A DNA stretch of 64,000 bases from Stentor coeruleus (taxonomy: Eukaryota > Ciliophora > Heterotrichea > Heterotrichida > Stentoridae), in NCBI GenBank assembly GCA_001970955.1, contig MPUH01000109.1, forward strand, positions 41,444 through 105,443. Reading direction: 5' to 3'. The notes under the pieces were generated by a model. That model was not told the DNA's origin. It saw nothing but the letters and a program-made list of their open reading frames with translations, and did not search any database. The first letter of the stretch is position 1. Each line of letters begins with the position of its first letter. This document shows, one piece after another, positions 17,801 to 27,841 of this stretch. Made by a program: the position numbers and the translations under genes.

Positions 17801-18458
17801 CCATCAATATTTGTGCTGACTCCACATCAAAAAGTGCTAAACTCCCATCTTTAAACGCTACTAAAAGGTATTTATCCGAAAGTGGATCCCATTGTATATC
17901 TTCAGAAGGTGTATTTTGTTTAGGTAAATCTAGTTTCTTCACATTATCATGATTCATATGACAAACTAAAGCTCCACCTTCATTACATCCTAAAGCAAAC
18001 CTTCCAGTAAAAGATGGGTGGAATTTCAATGTTTTTGGTCGAATTCCAGCGTAATTAGCTTTTTTTGTTATAGCTTTTGTTACTGTATTTAGTATTTTTA
18101 TATCACCATTTTCATGTAAAAACAACAACTCATCAACTTTGGAAGGGTTAAATTCCATCATGAGGACTGGGCTTGTAATGTTAAGATGTACATCAGGGAT
18201 ATCTGTTGCTAGATTCCACACATAAAGCATATTATCCATTGATACTGAAGCTAATTGTGCTGGGTTTTGTTGATTCCATGTAATGCAGGTTATGGTCTGG
18301 TCATGAGCTGCAATGATTTTAGCTATTGTGAATGTATCGAGGTCTAGGAAGTATATTGCTAAGGTAGAACAGTAAGCTAAAAGTTTGCCACTACGAGCGA
18401 CGACTGATTTGTTCCAATATTGGCATCCTGATGGACACAGCTTAATTTGCTTCAACAT
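14835..18458 (-). CDS. WDR17-like WD40-repeat protein
   Basis: 1207 residues, intronless as read, with TAAATG start context. The N-terminus (LCPSGCQYWNKSV, LAYCSTLAIYFLDLD) matches the start of animal WDR17. About 12-14 WD40 blades fill residues 1-620 (for example GTIKIWDLR, KTIGIWDIS, ATIRVWDVR, ASIRFWSLED), consistent with two propellers. The remaining half is alpha-helical (DAKLGNWERALAFAP-type repeats), as in intraflagellar-transport-like and COPI-like solenoid proteins. Length is close to the roughly 1300 residues of the human protein. Conserved in ciliated organisms; the molecular role is poorly known, probably a scaffold. Confidence 0.88.
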   Translation of the reverse strand: MLKQIKLCPSGCQYWNKSVVARSGKLLAYCSTLAIYFLDLDTFTIAKIIAAHDQTITCITWNQQNPAQLASVSMDNMLYVWNLATDIPDVHLNITSPVLMMEFNPSKVDELLFLHENGDIKILNTVTKAITKKANYAGIRPKTLKFHPSFTGRFALGCNEGGALVCHMNHDNVKKLDLPKQNTPSEDIQWDPLSDKYLLVAFKDGSLALFDVESAQILMAFDIISTGIKSMAWNKSSPGEFFTVTDKIAALKVWNVSKKNPVDTVKLGNSGISHISYMHDRGELVCAFKNGSMGVYSLLKKKLEFCTEPGHAETVFDISINPNDKNMVATASYEGTIKIWDLRNMKNIDTLHSDALGLGEFKGVMQVKCVLYGVAWGPGTLIATCTAKGEVLLYDYSKTRLLHRFRPTIEAPIYRINWSILRSDLLAVGTSDGYLAMLKIEGKNLVKYKMIKHPQAVFGTVWHHNIPLQIATGCQDGKIRVYNDGELLADIKAHDGKIFNLAWNPCFDNILATSSDDKTIGIWDISAKRPVASLRGHTQNTRAIVWNSEVPWLLVSGSWDATIRVWDVRSSECLHISSEHHADVYGIASHPERPFLLLSCSRDASIRFWSLEDYVSELELRAISGTPWSQLLGTPSLEGTAAISLMGNKSRQLSDLIRTQSDVDKFKTILTFFRFRTGEDDFFEIVNYIKYHKEVNINNLILPIEELFSSRSSKATELETASGMAYLGSALAKKEDRLKEAAKTHLKLGNIKQYCELMIKLGNWERALAFAPGFCMDYWLNVSQRYAQFLANNEKEDASAVYLASGKPDKAIQFYLKRRDFEDALLVASRKSSGVFTSPLSEGPRNPESEATEDYVLRDIVNKLAEDYIIVCEPILSAATHLSLKDTKAALNKLMRSHELSYALALAEIFTLPSNEIRLYLARRSEKKGLWDLAMKFVESEIQVKELLAAKIPDPTRYEHYGLRRLSEYSPLAEAALKNNQIKEAVRLFIISRNPQRAAEITIQKFRELCNTGDISEIFDLLQYFNFTSVEGISVKTKAEILAIGSLAGGISSYWRGYSITYMMLMTFTNLVKAQNLDLSIGTNFQIIANSILESIRQPEVGKDLLNTVMNPNARETESIEYLRGQMNKSHPSAVKELGRNRMRLIGGNLPANNANKKIPVSIFTRKAIQGSVFSFGSYSLGLDEALMWAKVNPFSPLNDGNLINPY

Positions 18459-19221
18459 TTATTATTGTGGTTATGGAAACTTGTAAATATGTTCTTGATT
18501 GTATAAGGAGAAGTTAGTTTGGAAGATTTTTATTGGAAGGAAGATGTAGGATGGGATTAAGGAAAGTGAATTTTTTGTGTTTTGGTATTTTGAAGAGAGG
18601 TTGAGAGGTTTGATTGGGGTAGGGTTTTGGATGGAAGATTGGGATTTTTTTGGAAGATGTGATGAGGGTATTTGTTTTGAATATAAAATGAGGATCTGAA
18701 GATTGTATTTGAGTGTTGGAATATTTTTTGTTGAGTGAGATGTTGATGTATAGGTTAAAGTTTTGTGATAAGATATCTTATTAGAGAAAATAGGATAAAG
18801 TGCATTTTTATGATAGTTGAAAGTATTGAGTTAAGTTGCTTGACAAACTTATAACAAAAAAATAGAAATAATAGTATTTAAGTCAAAAGCTTGTAATTGT
18901 ATTAAACTTGGGGTTAGTTATACTCTTTTTGACTATAAAAATCTTATCTGATATATTTACTATAAAAACAAGAAATAATCCTTTATAGAACTTCAAAAAT
19001 CCTTATATTTTGTATATAATAACATAACAATCAAGTCATAAGAAAAATAATCAGCCTACAACAAAATCCAAAAAAAGTGGGAAAATTTCGCGGTTTTTTG
19101 AAAAGCATGCCATACAAAGTCAGCCCATCAGTTTACTCGCGGCAAATTCTTAGGCAAAGAACCAAAACTAATATGCAAGCATTATTCTAAGAAAATCTAA
19201 TAATAATTTCTATTAATCATA
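18459..19221. other. Divergent intergenic region between WDR17-like and PHD genes
   Basis: Left part is strikingly G-rich and C-poor on the plus strand (18481-18600: about 36 G against 1 C by hand count). The right part, ahead of the plus-strand gene, is A/C-leaning. This mirror-image skew fits a bidirectional promoter. No gene seen. Confidence 0.6.
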
Positions 19222-21402
19222 ATGATTCAGACACCAGACGCATGCATGTTTTGTAAGGAAAAACTGGAGATGACTACCTTTGTTCCAAGGTATTTCAATG
19301 ATCTCTCTGCTCATATTCAGTGTATCGAAGACAAGTCTTGCGTTTTTTGTGGTCTGTCAGGTCTATGTGTGAAATGCCAGCACAAAGATTGCAGTCGTGC
19401 TTTTCACCAATTCTGTCAATCTCGTTACATATCTGAAACCCCTTTAGATCAAAAGTTCCTATGCGATATCCACTTAAAAGCTAAAGGGAAAAAAAAAGAA
19501 CATCAGCGTCTATGGCTAGTACGTCAAGTTTCAAATCGTGTAGGATTAAACCCTGAAGCAATAACTAAAATCAAAGAATCACATGGAGATAATAAAAATC
19601 ATTCCATATGCTCAGGACAAGTATTTTGGTTTATAATCGGTTCACAGTATTTCCCTAACTTTATCAACTTACAAAAACCTGAAATCAACGTCAAGCATCT
19701 TAGTGAATACTCTGAAAATTGGGATACAGATCTTGATACATACACATTAGAAATCGAAAAAGAATATCTTCTTATAAAAGAACAAAACCAAAATAATCTA
19801 AGCAATTTAAGAGAATATACAGGAATTAATATTGAAACAGTTAAAGATTATAGAGAAGAAGAACTTATTTTAGCTGAAACTCGAAACCTTTTATTGAGAA
19901 ATGGTTTTGAAGAATATCTTCGGTATTTTGAAAGCAAAGTTAAAGAAGAAACAGATGCAAGTGGTAATGCAGAAAAAAGAATAAGTTCATTAAGAGAAGT
20001 ACCTAAAAATGAAGAAGACTTTGTTTGTTCTATATGTGAAGATGGTGATTATGAAGATGATGATTTAATTGTCATATGTTCTAGTTGTGAAATGGGCGCT
20101 CATATGAAATGTTATGGAATACCTGTTGTTCCTGAATCAGATTGGATCTGTCATGGTTGTGCAGCTATAAAAAACAAAGAAGAAAGAGTTAATATTCGAT
20201 GTGCACTTTGTCCTATAAAAGGTGGTTGTGTCAAACCTACAATTCATGTAACATCAGGAAATTTATCTTTTCCAAACTACCCAGAAGAGTTAAATGAGAT
20301 GGTCTGGTGCCATATTTTCTGTGCTTCACAATTAGATTTTGATGTTTATGGGGATAAAGAATATCTTGATAGAATCAATCTTAAAGTTATCGACGCTAAA
20401 AGATTTACACTTAAATGCCAAGTCTGTAAAACTAAAGATGGAGCATGTTTACAGTGTCAATATGGTAGGTGTCAAGCTGCATTTCATCCTGAATGTGGTA
20501 AAGATTTTTTTACTAATACAAGAGATAAGACTGGGTATGATGAAGTTAGTATATATTGTCCTTTACATAAACCTTTAAAGCTTAGAAGGGTTATAGAAGG
20601 TAAAGAAAAAAAATGTGTTGAGGATGTAATTAGTTTTTGCAAAGCTCTTGAAAAATACGAAAGGAGAATTAAAAACATAAACTCTGCACCGGTTGTGAAA
20701 AGGCCGCAAAATAGTGAAAGACCTTTTACATATGATGAAAAGTGTAAGTTGATTAAAGTTATTGAAAATGAAGTTGAAAAATTGTCGAAAAATGCGAAAT
20801 CAGAGTTTTCTGTTATAGTGAAATTAAAAACTAGCAGTTTGAGAAATCAAATACAGGTTATAAGACCACAACCTTATAATTTATTAGACCCACAAGCTTT
20901 GTTGCAAAGTAAATTATCGATTAAAGGTAGGAAATATGCGGAATGTCATAAATATTATGAAAGCTCTTTGTTTCCTTTATTAAGAAAAGAACTTGATATT
21001 ATGAAAGTAAATGCTGTTAAGTTCTCACCTAAAAGCAAAAAGAAAAATAGTCCTTTTAGTAAAAAAAATAAAGATAAAGCTAAAGCACAAGCTAGAGTTG
21101 CATCAGTTAAAGATGTTCAAACACCTGGGAAATATGTGCAAACACTTATTGAAATACCTGTTTTAAATGATATTGTTAGTAATGAAGTTTATTGTGTTTG
21201 TAGGAAACCGTTTGTGGAAAAGAGTTTTAAGAAGGCTTGGGAAAGTGAGTTTGATTTTCAGCAGAGACAGGCAGAATCTCAGATGATTTGTTGTGATAAT
21301 TGTGGGGAATGGTATCATTATAAATGTATTGGGTTGAAGTATGAGGAAGAAATACCGGGTAATTATACTTGTATGAAATGCAATTCAGCTTTAGGTCAGT
21401 GA
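19222..21402 (+). CDS. Multi-PHD-finger chromatin protein (JADE/BRPF-like core)
   Basis: 726 residues, TGA stop. Residues about 8-90 form a Cys/His cluster of extended-PHD type (CVFCGLSGLCVKCQHKDCSRAFHQFC). Residues about 268-315 are a PHD finger (CSICEDGDYEDDDLIVICSSC), followed at about 322-455 by a zinc knuckle and extended PHD (IRCALCPIKGGCVK, CQVCKTKDGACLQC, AFHPECG). This PHD-knuckle-ePHD order is that of JADE/BRPF subunits of MYST acetyltransferase complexes. A last PHD at about 656-722 (VYCVCRKPF, MICCDNCGEWYHYKC) is of the H3K4me3-reader type. No catalytic domain. Likely a nuclear histone-binding scaffold. Confidence 0.9.
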   Translation: MIQTPDACMFCKEKLEMTTFVPRYFNDLSAHIQCIEDKSCVFCGLSGLCVKCQHKDCSRAFHQFCQSRYISETPLDQKFLCDIHLKAKGKKKEHQRLWLVRQVSNRVGLNPEAITKIKESHGDNKNHSICSGQVFWFIIGSQYFPNFINLQKPEINVKHLSEYSENWDTDLDTYTLEIEKEYLLIKEQNQNNLSNLREYTGINIETVKDYREEELILAETRNLLLRNGFEEYLRYFESKVKEETDASGNAEKRISSLREVPKNEEDFVCSICEDGDYEDDDLIVICSSCEMGAHMKCYGIPVVPESDWICHGCAAIKNKEERVNIRCALCPIKGGCVKPTIHVTSGNLSFPNYPEELNEMVWCHIFCASQLDFDVYGDKEYLDRINLKVIDAKRFTLKCQVCKTKDGACLQCQYGRCQAAFHPECGKDFFTNTRDKTGYDEVSIYCPLHKPLKLRRVIEGKEKKCVEDVISFCKALEKYERRIKNINSAPVVKRPQNSERPFTYDEKCKLIKVIENEVEKLSKNAKSEFSVIVKLKTSSLRNQIQVIRPQPYNLLDPQALLQSKLSIKGRKYAECHKYYESSLFPLLRKELDIMKVNAVKFSPKSKKKNSPFSKKNKDKAKAQARVASVKDVQTPGKYVQTLIEIPVLNDIVSNEVYCVCRKPFVEKSFKKAWESEFDFQQRQAESQMICCDNCGEWYHYKCIGLKYEEEIPGNYTCMKCNSALGQ

Positions 21403-21911
21403 GGTGATTTTTAATTCTTAGAATAATTATATGTTAGTACAGTTTATGAAAGGATTTAGGCTATTTTATTGTAAGAGTAGTTTTTATTTTGTGGTGTAAA
21501 ATGCTGAAGTTTTATTGTGTTTTTTATTATTGTTTATAAAAATAGTTGGTATAATAAATATTAAATAATTATGTTATTTGGTTTTAAAAATAATAAAGTT
21601 ATGATTTAGAATTAGTATGATTGATTGTATTATTAAGGATTTAAGTTTAGATTATTAATATCTCATTAATTTATTATTAGCATTAATAAAAAGTTAGCAT
21701 TTATTACTGCATACTTTTACATACAGAGGCCTTAATCTTTCATTTTATATTTTTTTTCTTTAAATATCTATTATCCTTTTATCTGCATCCTTCTTACATT
21801 TTCCATTTTCTTCTCTATTTTATTTGAATTTTTCACTAAAATATTAAGAATAATTTCCTAACTCCAGTCTTCTTCCTAGTTCAAAAGCATAATCCTTACA
21901 TTTCTAACTAT
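21403..21911. other. Convergent intergenic region
   Basis: Spacer between the 3' ends of the PHD and SET genes. AT-rich, with a C/T-rich right half. No gene, RNA or repeat seen. Confidence 0.6.
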
Positions 21912-23559
21912 CTAATTATTTTCATGATAAATTCTAAAAGTCCTAAAATAAGTCCTCATAGCCTCACAAATTTCATTTTTCTCCTCTTCTTTCATTCCTC
22001 TAAAAAAAACCTCAAACGCATGATCAATAGATCTCCCATCCCTTATAATTTCAAAAATATTTCTCGCCGCCAACAAATACTTCACTTGTTTATGCAATAT
22101 TTTCTTAATTTCAATACGATAAACCATCTAAATAAATTTCACAGCAAAATAATGTCTTAAAGTCAATTGATTCTCTACAATCTTCAAATCTTCTTCAAGT
22201 CTAGTAGGAAACTCATCAATCTGTTCATTTACAACACCCAAAATAATCTCAATAACTTTCATTTCTAAATCTATACTCGCAGGAGAAAAACAAGCATTTA
22301 CAGGGAAATTATTTGTCCAATTAAGTACCCTAACAACTCTAAACAACTCTATATAAAACCTTACCTTTACATAAAGTATCACTTTTAAGTTTAAAAAGAT
22401 AAACTTTGTTATTGTCTAAACTTCTAATTTCATAAGCTTTTTCCCCAATAATAAACCTATCTAATGAAGTTTTGATTCTAGCAAAATTGTATATATTGTC
22501 TTTTAATGAAAACCCATACGTTGCTAAAAGCATCCTATTCGAATATCTCCCATAACTCATATAAACTTCAGATCCTTCCTCATAAGTTTCATTACCAGCT
22601 ATAATACTCAACTCTTTCTCATTAGTCTCACGTAAAACTTCAGAATCTGGTTTTCCATAGTCTTTTTCTTCATCATTTTTTCTCTCTTCATTATCTAAAG
22701 ATTCAGACTCAATAACCAATTTATACATTTCAGAATCCTGTTTTATCCCACCAGGACATGCTAATTCGATTAGTTTTTTACATGTAATTTTGTTTATTGG
22801 TTTCTTAAATACCATATCATCATCATGATCTTCTCCATTAGAAAAATTCACATATCTCTTTGCACTTTCTGATGATACTTCAGTAGTCCCATAATAATAA
22901 TACGTACAAGTATTATTATGATTTAAAAACTCAGCCATTGGGGCAAAAGTTGTATATGGGCAAAATTTACCAAAACTTCTTGTACTAAGAAGACGATAAG
23001 CCCAAAGGAATTCAGGAAATTCAATCATAGCCGGTGAGAATATTTTAGATTTTAACATAACTTTTTTCCAACCTCCCCAGAGTTTTAATGTAAATCCCAT
23101 TTGTTGTTTTGCATCATAAACAGTATCTGGATCTTGAAGCTGTTGAAGTTCTTCAATAGACCAATCTTGTAAAGTTTCTGATTTAGGTTGATGGGATATG
23201 AAGTGATACCATTTTGATCTTTCTCCTAAACTTTTTTCCCAAATGAGATATGTTGCTAGGATTAAATCTTCGTAATGAGGATCATCTTCGTCGAAAAAAT
23301 CGTCGTATTTTTGGAAGAGTTCGTTTAGGTCACTTTTTTCAGCGATTTTTGTTGTGAATAGAGATGAATTTGGCACTGAGACTATGATGTCGCCTGGGTT
23401 TATTCGCTCTGTTGCCATTGTCCCGATGTATCCTGGGGGGAATCTTACGGGGTAGATGACTTTGTTGATTTTTATGCCGGATTCTAAGGCCCATTTCATG
23501 TAAGCTTCGAATTCTGGGCTTTTAGGAAGGACTTCAGCCATAGGAACTCGCTTGTACAT
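21912..23559 (-). CDS. SET-domain protein methyltransferase, Rubisco-LSMT/SETD3 class
   Basis: Three exons joined by introns 22349-22364 and 22128-22142 give about 538 residues. The N-terminal part has the split SET domain of this class: GYIGTMATERINPGDIIVSVP, then an inserted helical region, then FAPMAEFLNHNNTCT (the NH substrate/AdoMet motif) and, after an acidic insert, EVYMSYGRYSNRMLLATYGF. The C-terminal exons encode an alpha-helical region like the Rubisco LSMT substrate-binding domain (LEEDLKIVENQLTLRHYFA, LAARNIFEII). Enzymes of this class methylate lysine or histidine in non-histone proteins such as actin or ribosomal proteins. Substrate unknown here. Confidence 0.9.
22128..22142 (-). 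other. 15-nt intron
   Basis: Minus strand GTGAAATTTATTTAG, phase 0, ending in an in-frame TAG if retained. GT start followed by G rather than A. Confidence 0.85.
22349..22364 (-). other. 16-nt intron
   Basis: Minus strand GTAAGGTTTTATATAG. Its removal shifts the frame so that KEL-FRVVRVLNW reads on into the C-terminal domain. Confidence 0.85.
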
Positions 23560-24389
23560 GTTTTATGAGATATTTTTTATGATTTAATTGAGATTTTTAT
23601 AGTTTTTCAGCTTTGGCTTATGATTTAGAAATTGAAAAAATTAAGGTATAGTGTAGTTTGGATGTTGAAGTGTTTATGCGAGATTGATTTTTTTGGAAAT
23701 GAAATGCATATTTTTTTAATGAAGTTACAGGTTAATTTGAGATTATTAGATATATAATAGATAGGAATGATAAGATTTTTTGTTAAAAAGAAAACCAAGC
23801 ATAAAATTACTAGGCAATTTGTGAACTTAAGTATTTTTAATTATCAAGCTAAACTTCAAAATTTTTTGATTAGGAAATAGTCTTTACTCCTAGTTTACAA
23901 TATATAAGTATAAAAAATCTAAAGTAAATATTATTTTTAGTCTTTAATACTATAATACTTCAACACCCAGCCTAAAAATACCTTTTTATTTTACGCTTCT
24001 TAAAGCAAATTTACTCTATTTTTATAAAAATTCTTGGCATTAAATGAGGTGATTAAAACTGAATAAAATTCTAAAACAATCCTATAAATAACCCCTAAAA
24101 AAATCCTCTAAAACTTTTTCCTCCTAATTCTCATAAACTTATCCCAAGTCTTTTATCCATTCCTATCTTAAAGCTCATACTTGACCTCCATATCTCATCA
24201 TCTACCATAAAAACAGTTTATTCCTCTATAAAACTAAATACAATTCCCTAAAACAATTTCATCACCATAATACAATTATCCTAACTCTAAAAACCACAAT
24301 CAAAACCCTTCTCACAATATCTAAAAAAAAAAGAAAACCCCAAAATTTTATGTAAAAAATAACTATAAACATATACATTTAAAATTAAT
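23560..24389. other. Divergent intergenic region with strong skew switch
   Basis: Left part T/G-rich, right part almost G-free: by hand count 24061-24360 has about 75 C and 7 G. Typical mirrored promoter composition of this region. No gene seen. Confidence 0.6.
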
Positions 24390-25457
24390 ATGAGGTCTTT
24401 TAAGAAACCTAATAACCTAGATCAGAAATCTTACACAGACAGTATAGCATTTCATACTGATAAGCTTGTTGAAGAATCCATGAACAGCGACTTAAGCTTC
24501 AATAAAGACGAAAGCCCTACAATCTCAAATCTAAAACACGACTGGGAGTCAATAAAAGTTTTACAAGACGATATCAAAAATACAAGCGAAAAACTAAAAA
24601 TTCTAGGATCACTCCATGTCAGGCCGCTATCTGAATGCTCACAAATCCCAAAATGTGAAAAAAAGTCAAAAACAAACAGTTCCCAAACAAAAGAATTCAA
24701 AAGACTCCAAGAAAAATGTAATGAACTCTCCGCTATAATCTTAAAATATGAAAAAGAAAAGTAAATTTTACATAGACAAGACCTTATCAATACAAATCTC
24801 CAATTAAGAGATGATTTACATCAAGCTGTGAATCTAAACACAGACCTTAAAGTAACATCAAAATAGAAAAAACTATCTGCATTTACCAGCAAAAATAATC
24901 AAAAAAAGACTTCAGAGATCACAAAATATGCTCAATTTATAACTAAAAAACTTAAAGAAATTCCTAATTGGGAAGATATTTTTTTAGAACGAAATTTATC
25001 TGTTAACACATATTTGAATATGATAAAAACTCAAAAATTTGAAGATTGTTTGCTTGGGACATTACAATTTTTGTCTGATATTGTTGTCCATTGTTCTAAA
25101 ACTGAAAATAGCCCATTAACTCCTTTTAGTTTTTCACAAGATAATGAGAAAAGTGGTTTGACAAGTGAAGATAGTGAAAATTTGTTGATAACTATAAATT
25201 CACAAAGCGAAAGGATTGCTAAACTTAATAAACAAATATCTGAAGCTATGATTACTAGTAAGGAATTATTATTTTCACCATTAGCTACGGTTTCTAGAAG
25301 GACTAGAACTTCCAAATCAAGTTGTTATACATCAAATACAAATTTGAATAGGTCTATTTTTTCGAATAATGAGAGTTGGGTGTTTAGGAGGGAATCGATA
25401 CAGGAAACTAGTCCTGATGAAGAGATTTCTGGAAAACCTCAGAACTTTGAAAATTAA
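24390..25457 (+). CDS. Coiled-coil hypothetical protein, 345 aa, two introns
   Basis: ATG at 24390. Removing introns 24761-24775 and 24852-24866 gives one frame of about 345 residues. The middle (about 45-165) is predicted coiled coil (heptad-like Leu/Ile with Lys/Glu: FKRLQEKCNELSAIILKYEKEK, then QDLINTNLQLRDDLHQAVNL). A second helical segment follows (SERIAKLNKQISEAM) and the tail is Ser-rich and disordered. No enzyme motif. Could be a cytoskeletal or basal-body component; that is a guess from the coiled coil only. Confidence 0.78.
24761..24775 (+). other. 15-nt intron
   Basis: GTAAATTTTACATAG; unspliced it gives TAA right after the codon it interrupts. A at position 10. Confidence 0.85.
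24852..24866 (+). other. 15-nt intron
   Basis: GTAACATCAAAATAG, phase 0, ending as an in-frame TAG if retained. A at position 10. Confidence 0.85.
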
Positions 25458-26025
25458 GTATGTTAAAAGATTGAAAATTTAGACTAGGGGTTGTTAGATG
25501 TTGTTTTTTTATTTATTTTTATATGGAGATTGGATTATTTGAAATTTTTTATAAGAGATACTTGAAAATTTGGATGTGATGAATTGGGTAAAATAATTGG
25601 AATAGAAATATTTGTGGGTGATATAAGGGTTGAGAGATTATTGGTGTAGGTTATTAGATATGGCTGATAATAAAATATTAAGAAGATTTAGATATTTTGT
25701 ATGGGGTTAAACAATTTGTCTTGAAATTAGAAATTTTGAGGTAAAATGATAAAGATAAATTTTTAGGATAAATAAATATTAGGGAAATAAAAAATAGATA
25801 GAATAAGAGAGTGGCTTGGGTGATTAAGATAAATTTGGTAAATAACAACTTTGTTAAGAGGAAGTTATAAAATTACCAATAAAAGAATAATAAAAATTCA
25901 AGGACTTCTATGATTTAGTATAAAAACAGTTTGCTTTTAAAATGATAAGGCTTTATTTAGTCTGAATGCATTTAAAAATTAAAACTATAGTAAAAAATAA
26001 TTTTATAAACACTTATTTTCTTAAT
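25458..26025. other. Convergent intergenic region
   Basis: Left half G/T-rich (3' flank of the coiled-coil gene), right half A-rich. No gene, RNA or repeat seen. Confidence 0.6.
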
Positions 26026-26585
26026 CTATTCTATATTCACACTTAATAAGCACTTATTCAAAACACTTTTAAAAGCTTCTTCAATATTTTCACCTGTAAT
26101 TGCACTAANCTTCTTCAATATTTTCACCTGTAATTGCACTAACCTCAATAAAAAGCGCACATATATTATTAGCAAATTGTAATCCTTGTTCATAAGAAAC
26201 TTTTCTATCATTTGAATCATTTTTATTTGCAAATACAGCATAAGTAGGTTCAGAGCCAAAACTCTTTTTGTTAGCCTCAAAAATCACTTTAAGAGCTTCT
26301 AAGCTTTCATAACTATCGCAGCTGTAAACTAAAATTACTGCATTGATTTGTTTAAAGATTATTGATCCGAAACACTCAAGGCGTTCTTGTCCTATAGTAT
26401 CTAAAATTGTATTATGGTTGTATTATCTTCTGATTCAAGTCTTTTTATTAAAAAGTCAGCTCCTATAGTTGCACAATATTTTGAAGAAAATTTATTAGAA
26501 TGAACCTGCTCATTATTTGGGTTTTCCCTACATAAAATGATCCAATAAGCAGGATTTTTAAGACAATTTTATTGCTTTCGTCCAT
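26026..26585 (-). pseudogene. Rab-like small GTPase with two frameshifts and an assembly duplication
   Basis: ATG at 26585 (TAAATG context). Reading across frames gives a Rab-type GTPase: P-loop GSFYVGKT, effector KYCATIGADFLIK (Rab7-like), DTIGQER (A of DTAGQE is I), NKND and EVSAIT. Frame changes are needed near 26500-26512 and near 26401-26410. After removing the 34-bp duplicated block at the N, 526 bases remain, two short of a multiple of three, as expected for two single-base losses. The C-terminus ends SVNIE and lacks the prenylated cysteines of Rabs. Either a recent pseudogene or a gene with two homopolymer sequencing errors (one site is a T-run). Confidence 0.8.
26076..26142. repeat. 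33-bp repeat flanking N at 26109 (assembly join)
   Basis: 26076-26108 and 26110-26142 are identical, separated only by N. Lies inside the GTPase locus; collapsing it restores LFIEVSAITGENIEEAF. Confidence 0.88.
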
Positions 26586-26966
26586 TTATTAGACCATAAA
26601 TCATATAATTTTTATATTTAATTATATATTTAGTGATACAATATTTTTATAATTAATCACATATTTTATTAATACAATATTGCTTTAATCAATAAACACA
26701 AATTTTGTTTCTCCTCAATTGTATTAAAAAATCTTAAATAAAATAAGCATTTCATATATTTTCTTTGTGAAATCTAAAATTCACACTTTTTAAAATAAAA
26801 ATAAAATATCATAATAATAAAAGTTTAGCATCCCAAACTTAACACTATATCACAATCAAAACTCCTTTAATTTTAACAATTTATTAATATCCTACAAGCA
26901 TCTCAAATTCCAAAATCCTATCTTCTTCATTTCTTATTTACACATACTTGCATACAAAATATAAAA
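26586..26966. other. Divergent intergenic region
   Basis: Short, very AT-rich spacer between GTPase and pyrophosphatase starts; C-leaning near 26967. No gene seen. Confidence 0.6.
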
Positions 26967-27710
26967 ATGATGTCTAGACGGCTAATGAGTGTTTTAACAG
27001 TAGGTAATGACTTCTCTAAACGTATCTTCGTCTTACAGGACTCCACTAAAATATCCCCATTCCATGATATAAAACTATTCAGCCACAACAATAAATCCAC
27101 CTTCCCTGCTGTTATAGAAATATCAAGGCACAACATTGCCAAATATGAAGTCAGCGTAGATGAGCCATATAATCCTATAAAGCAAGATACTAGAAAAAAC
27201 AAAAATACAGGAGAAAAAGAGCTAAGATACTATGCGAGATTTCCACTTTTTAACTATGGAATGCTCCCTCAAACATGGGAAAATCCTTTTGTTAAAGATC
27301 ATAGGATAAATATTGAAGGTGATGGAGATCCACTTGATATTATTGAAATAGGAAGTCATCCTGTTAGTTGTGGCAGTAGACTTGATATAAAAGTTATAGG
27401 TTCATTTTGTCTTATTGATCAAGGACAAGTGGATTGGAAAGTTTTATGTATTAATACTATTGATCCTTTGAGTAAAAAATTACATAATCCTAATGATGTG
27501 GAGAAAGTGTTTCCTGGGAAAATTCCAGCGATTATTGATTGGTTTGAAAATATTAAAGTTTTTGATGGGAAGCCGAAGAATAAAGTTGAAGGAAATGTTC
27601 TTGGTCCAGAAGCTACATTAGAAATCATCACTGATGCCCATAACCATTGGAAAGACCTTGTAGCAGGCAAGTACCCTGAAGCTAACATATGGTTAAATAA
27701 ATCTTCTTAG
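26967..27710 (+). CDS. Inorganic pyrophosphatase, family I
   Basis: 247 residues. The family signature with the metal-binding aspartates is present (GDGDPLDIIEIG), together with RYYARFPLFNYGMLPQTWENP, RLDIKVIGSFCLIDQGQVDWKV and the late PGKIPAIIDWFENIKVFDGKP block. It hydrolyses pyrophosphate from biosynthetic reactions. The basic start (MMSRRLMSVLTVGNDFSKR) could be a mitochondrial presequence, or translation may begin at a later methionine; the first ATG is used here. Intronless. Length is that of the soluble eukaryotic enzyme without long extensions. Confidence 0.95.
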   Translation: MMSRRLMSVLTVGNDFSKRIFVLQDSTKISPFHDIKLFSHNNKSTFPAVIEISRHNIAKYEVSVDEPYNPIKQDTRKNKNTGEKELRYYARFPLFNYGMLPQTWENPFVKDHRINIEGDGDPLDIIEIGSHPVSCGSRLDIKVIGSFCLIDQGQVDWKVLCINTIDPLSKKLHNPNDVEKVFPGKIPAIIDWFENIKVFDGKPKNKVEGNVLGPEATLEIITDAHNHWKDLVAGKYPEANIWLNKSS

Positions 27711-27841
27711 GGTATTTTTTGATTAAGATATATACATTTAAAAACTATCTAATATAAAAATACATCTCAATAGTAAACATTAGAAAAACTTCCTAATATG
27801 TTTTATAAGTGTTTATATTTAAATTATTAGTTATAAAGTGC

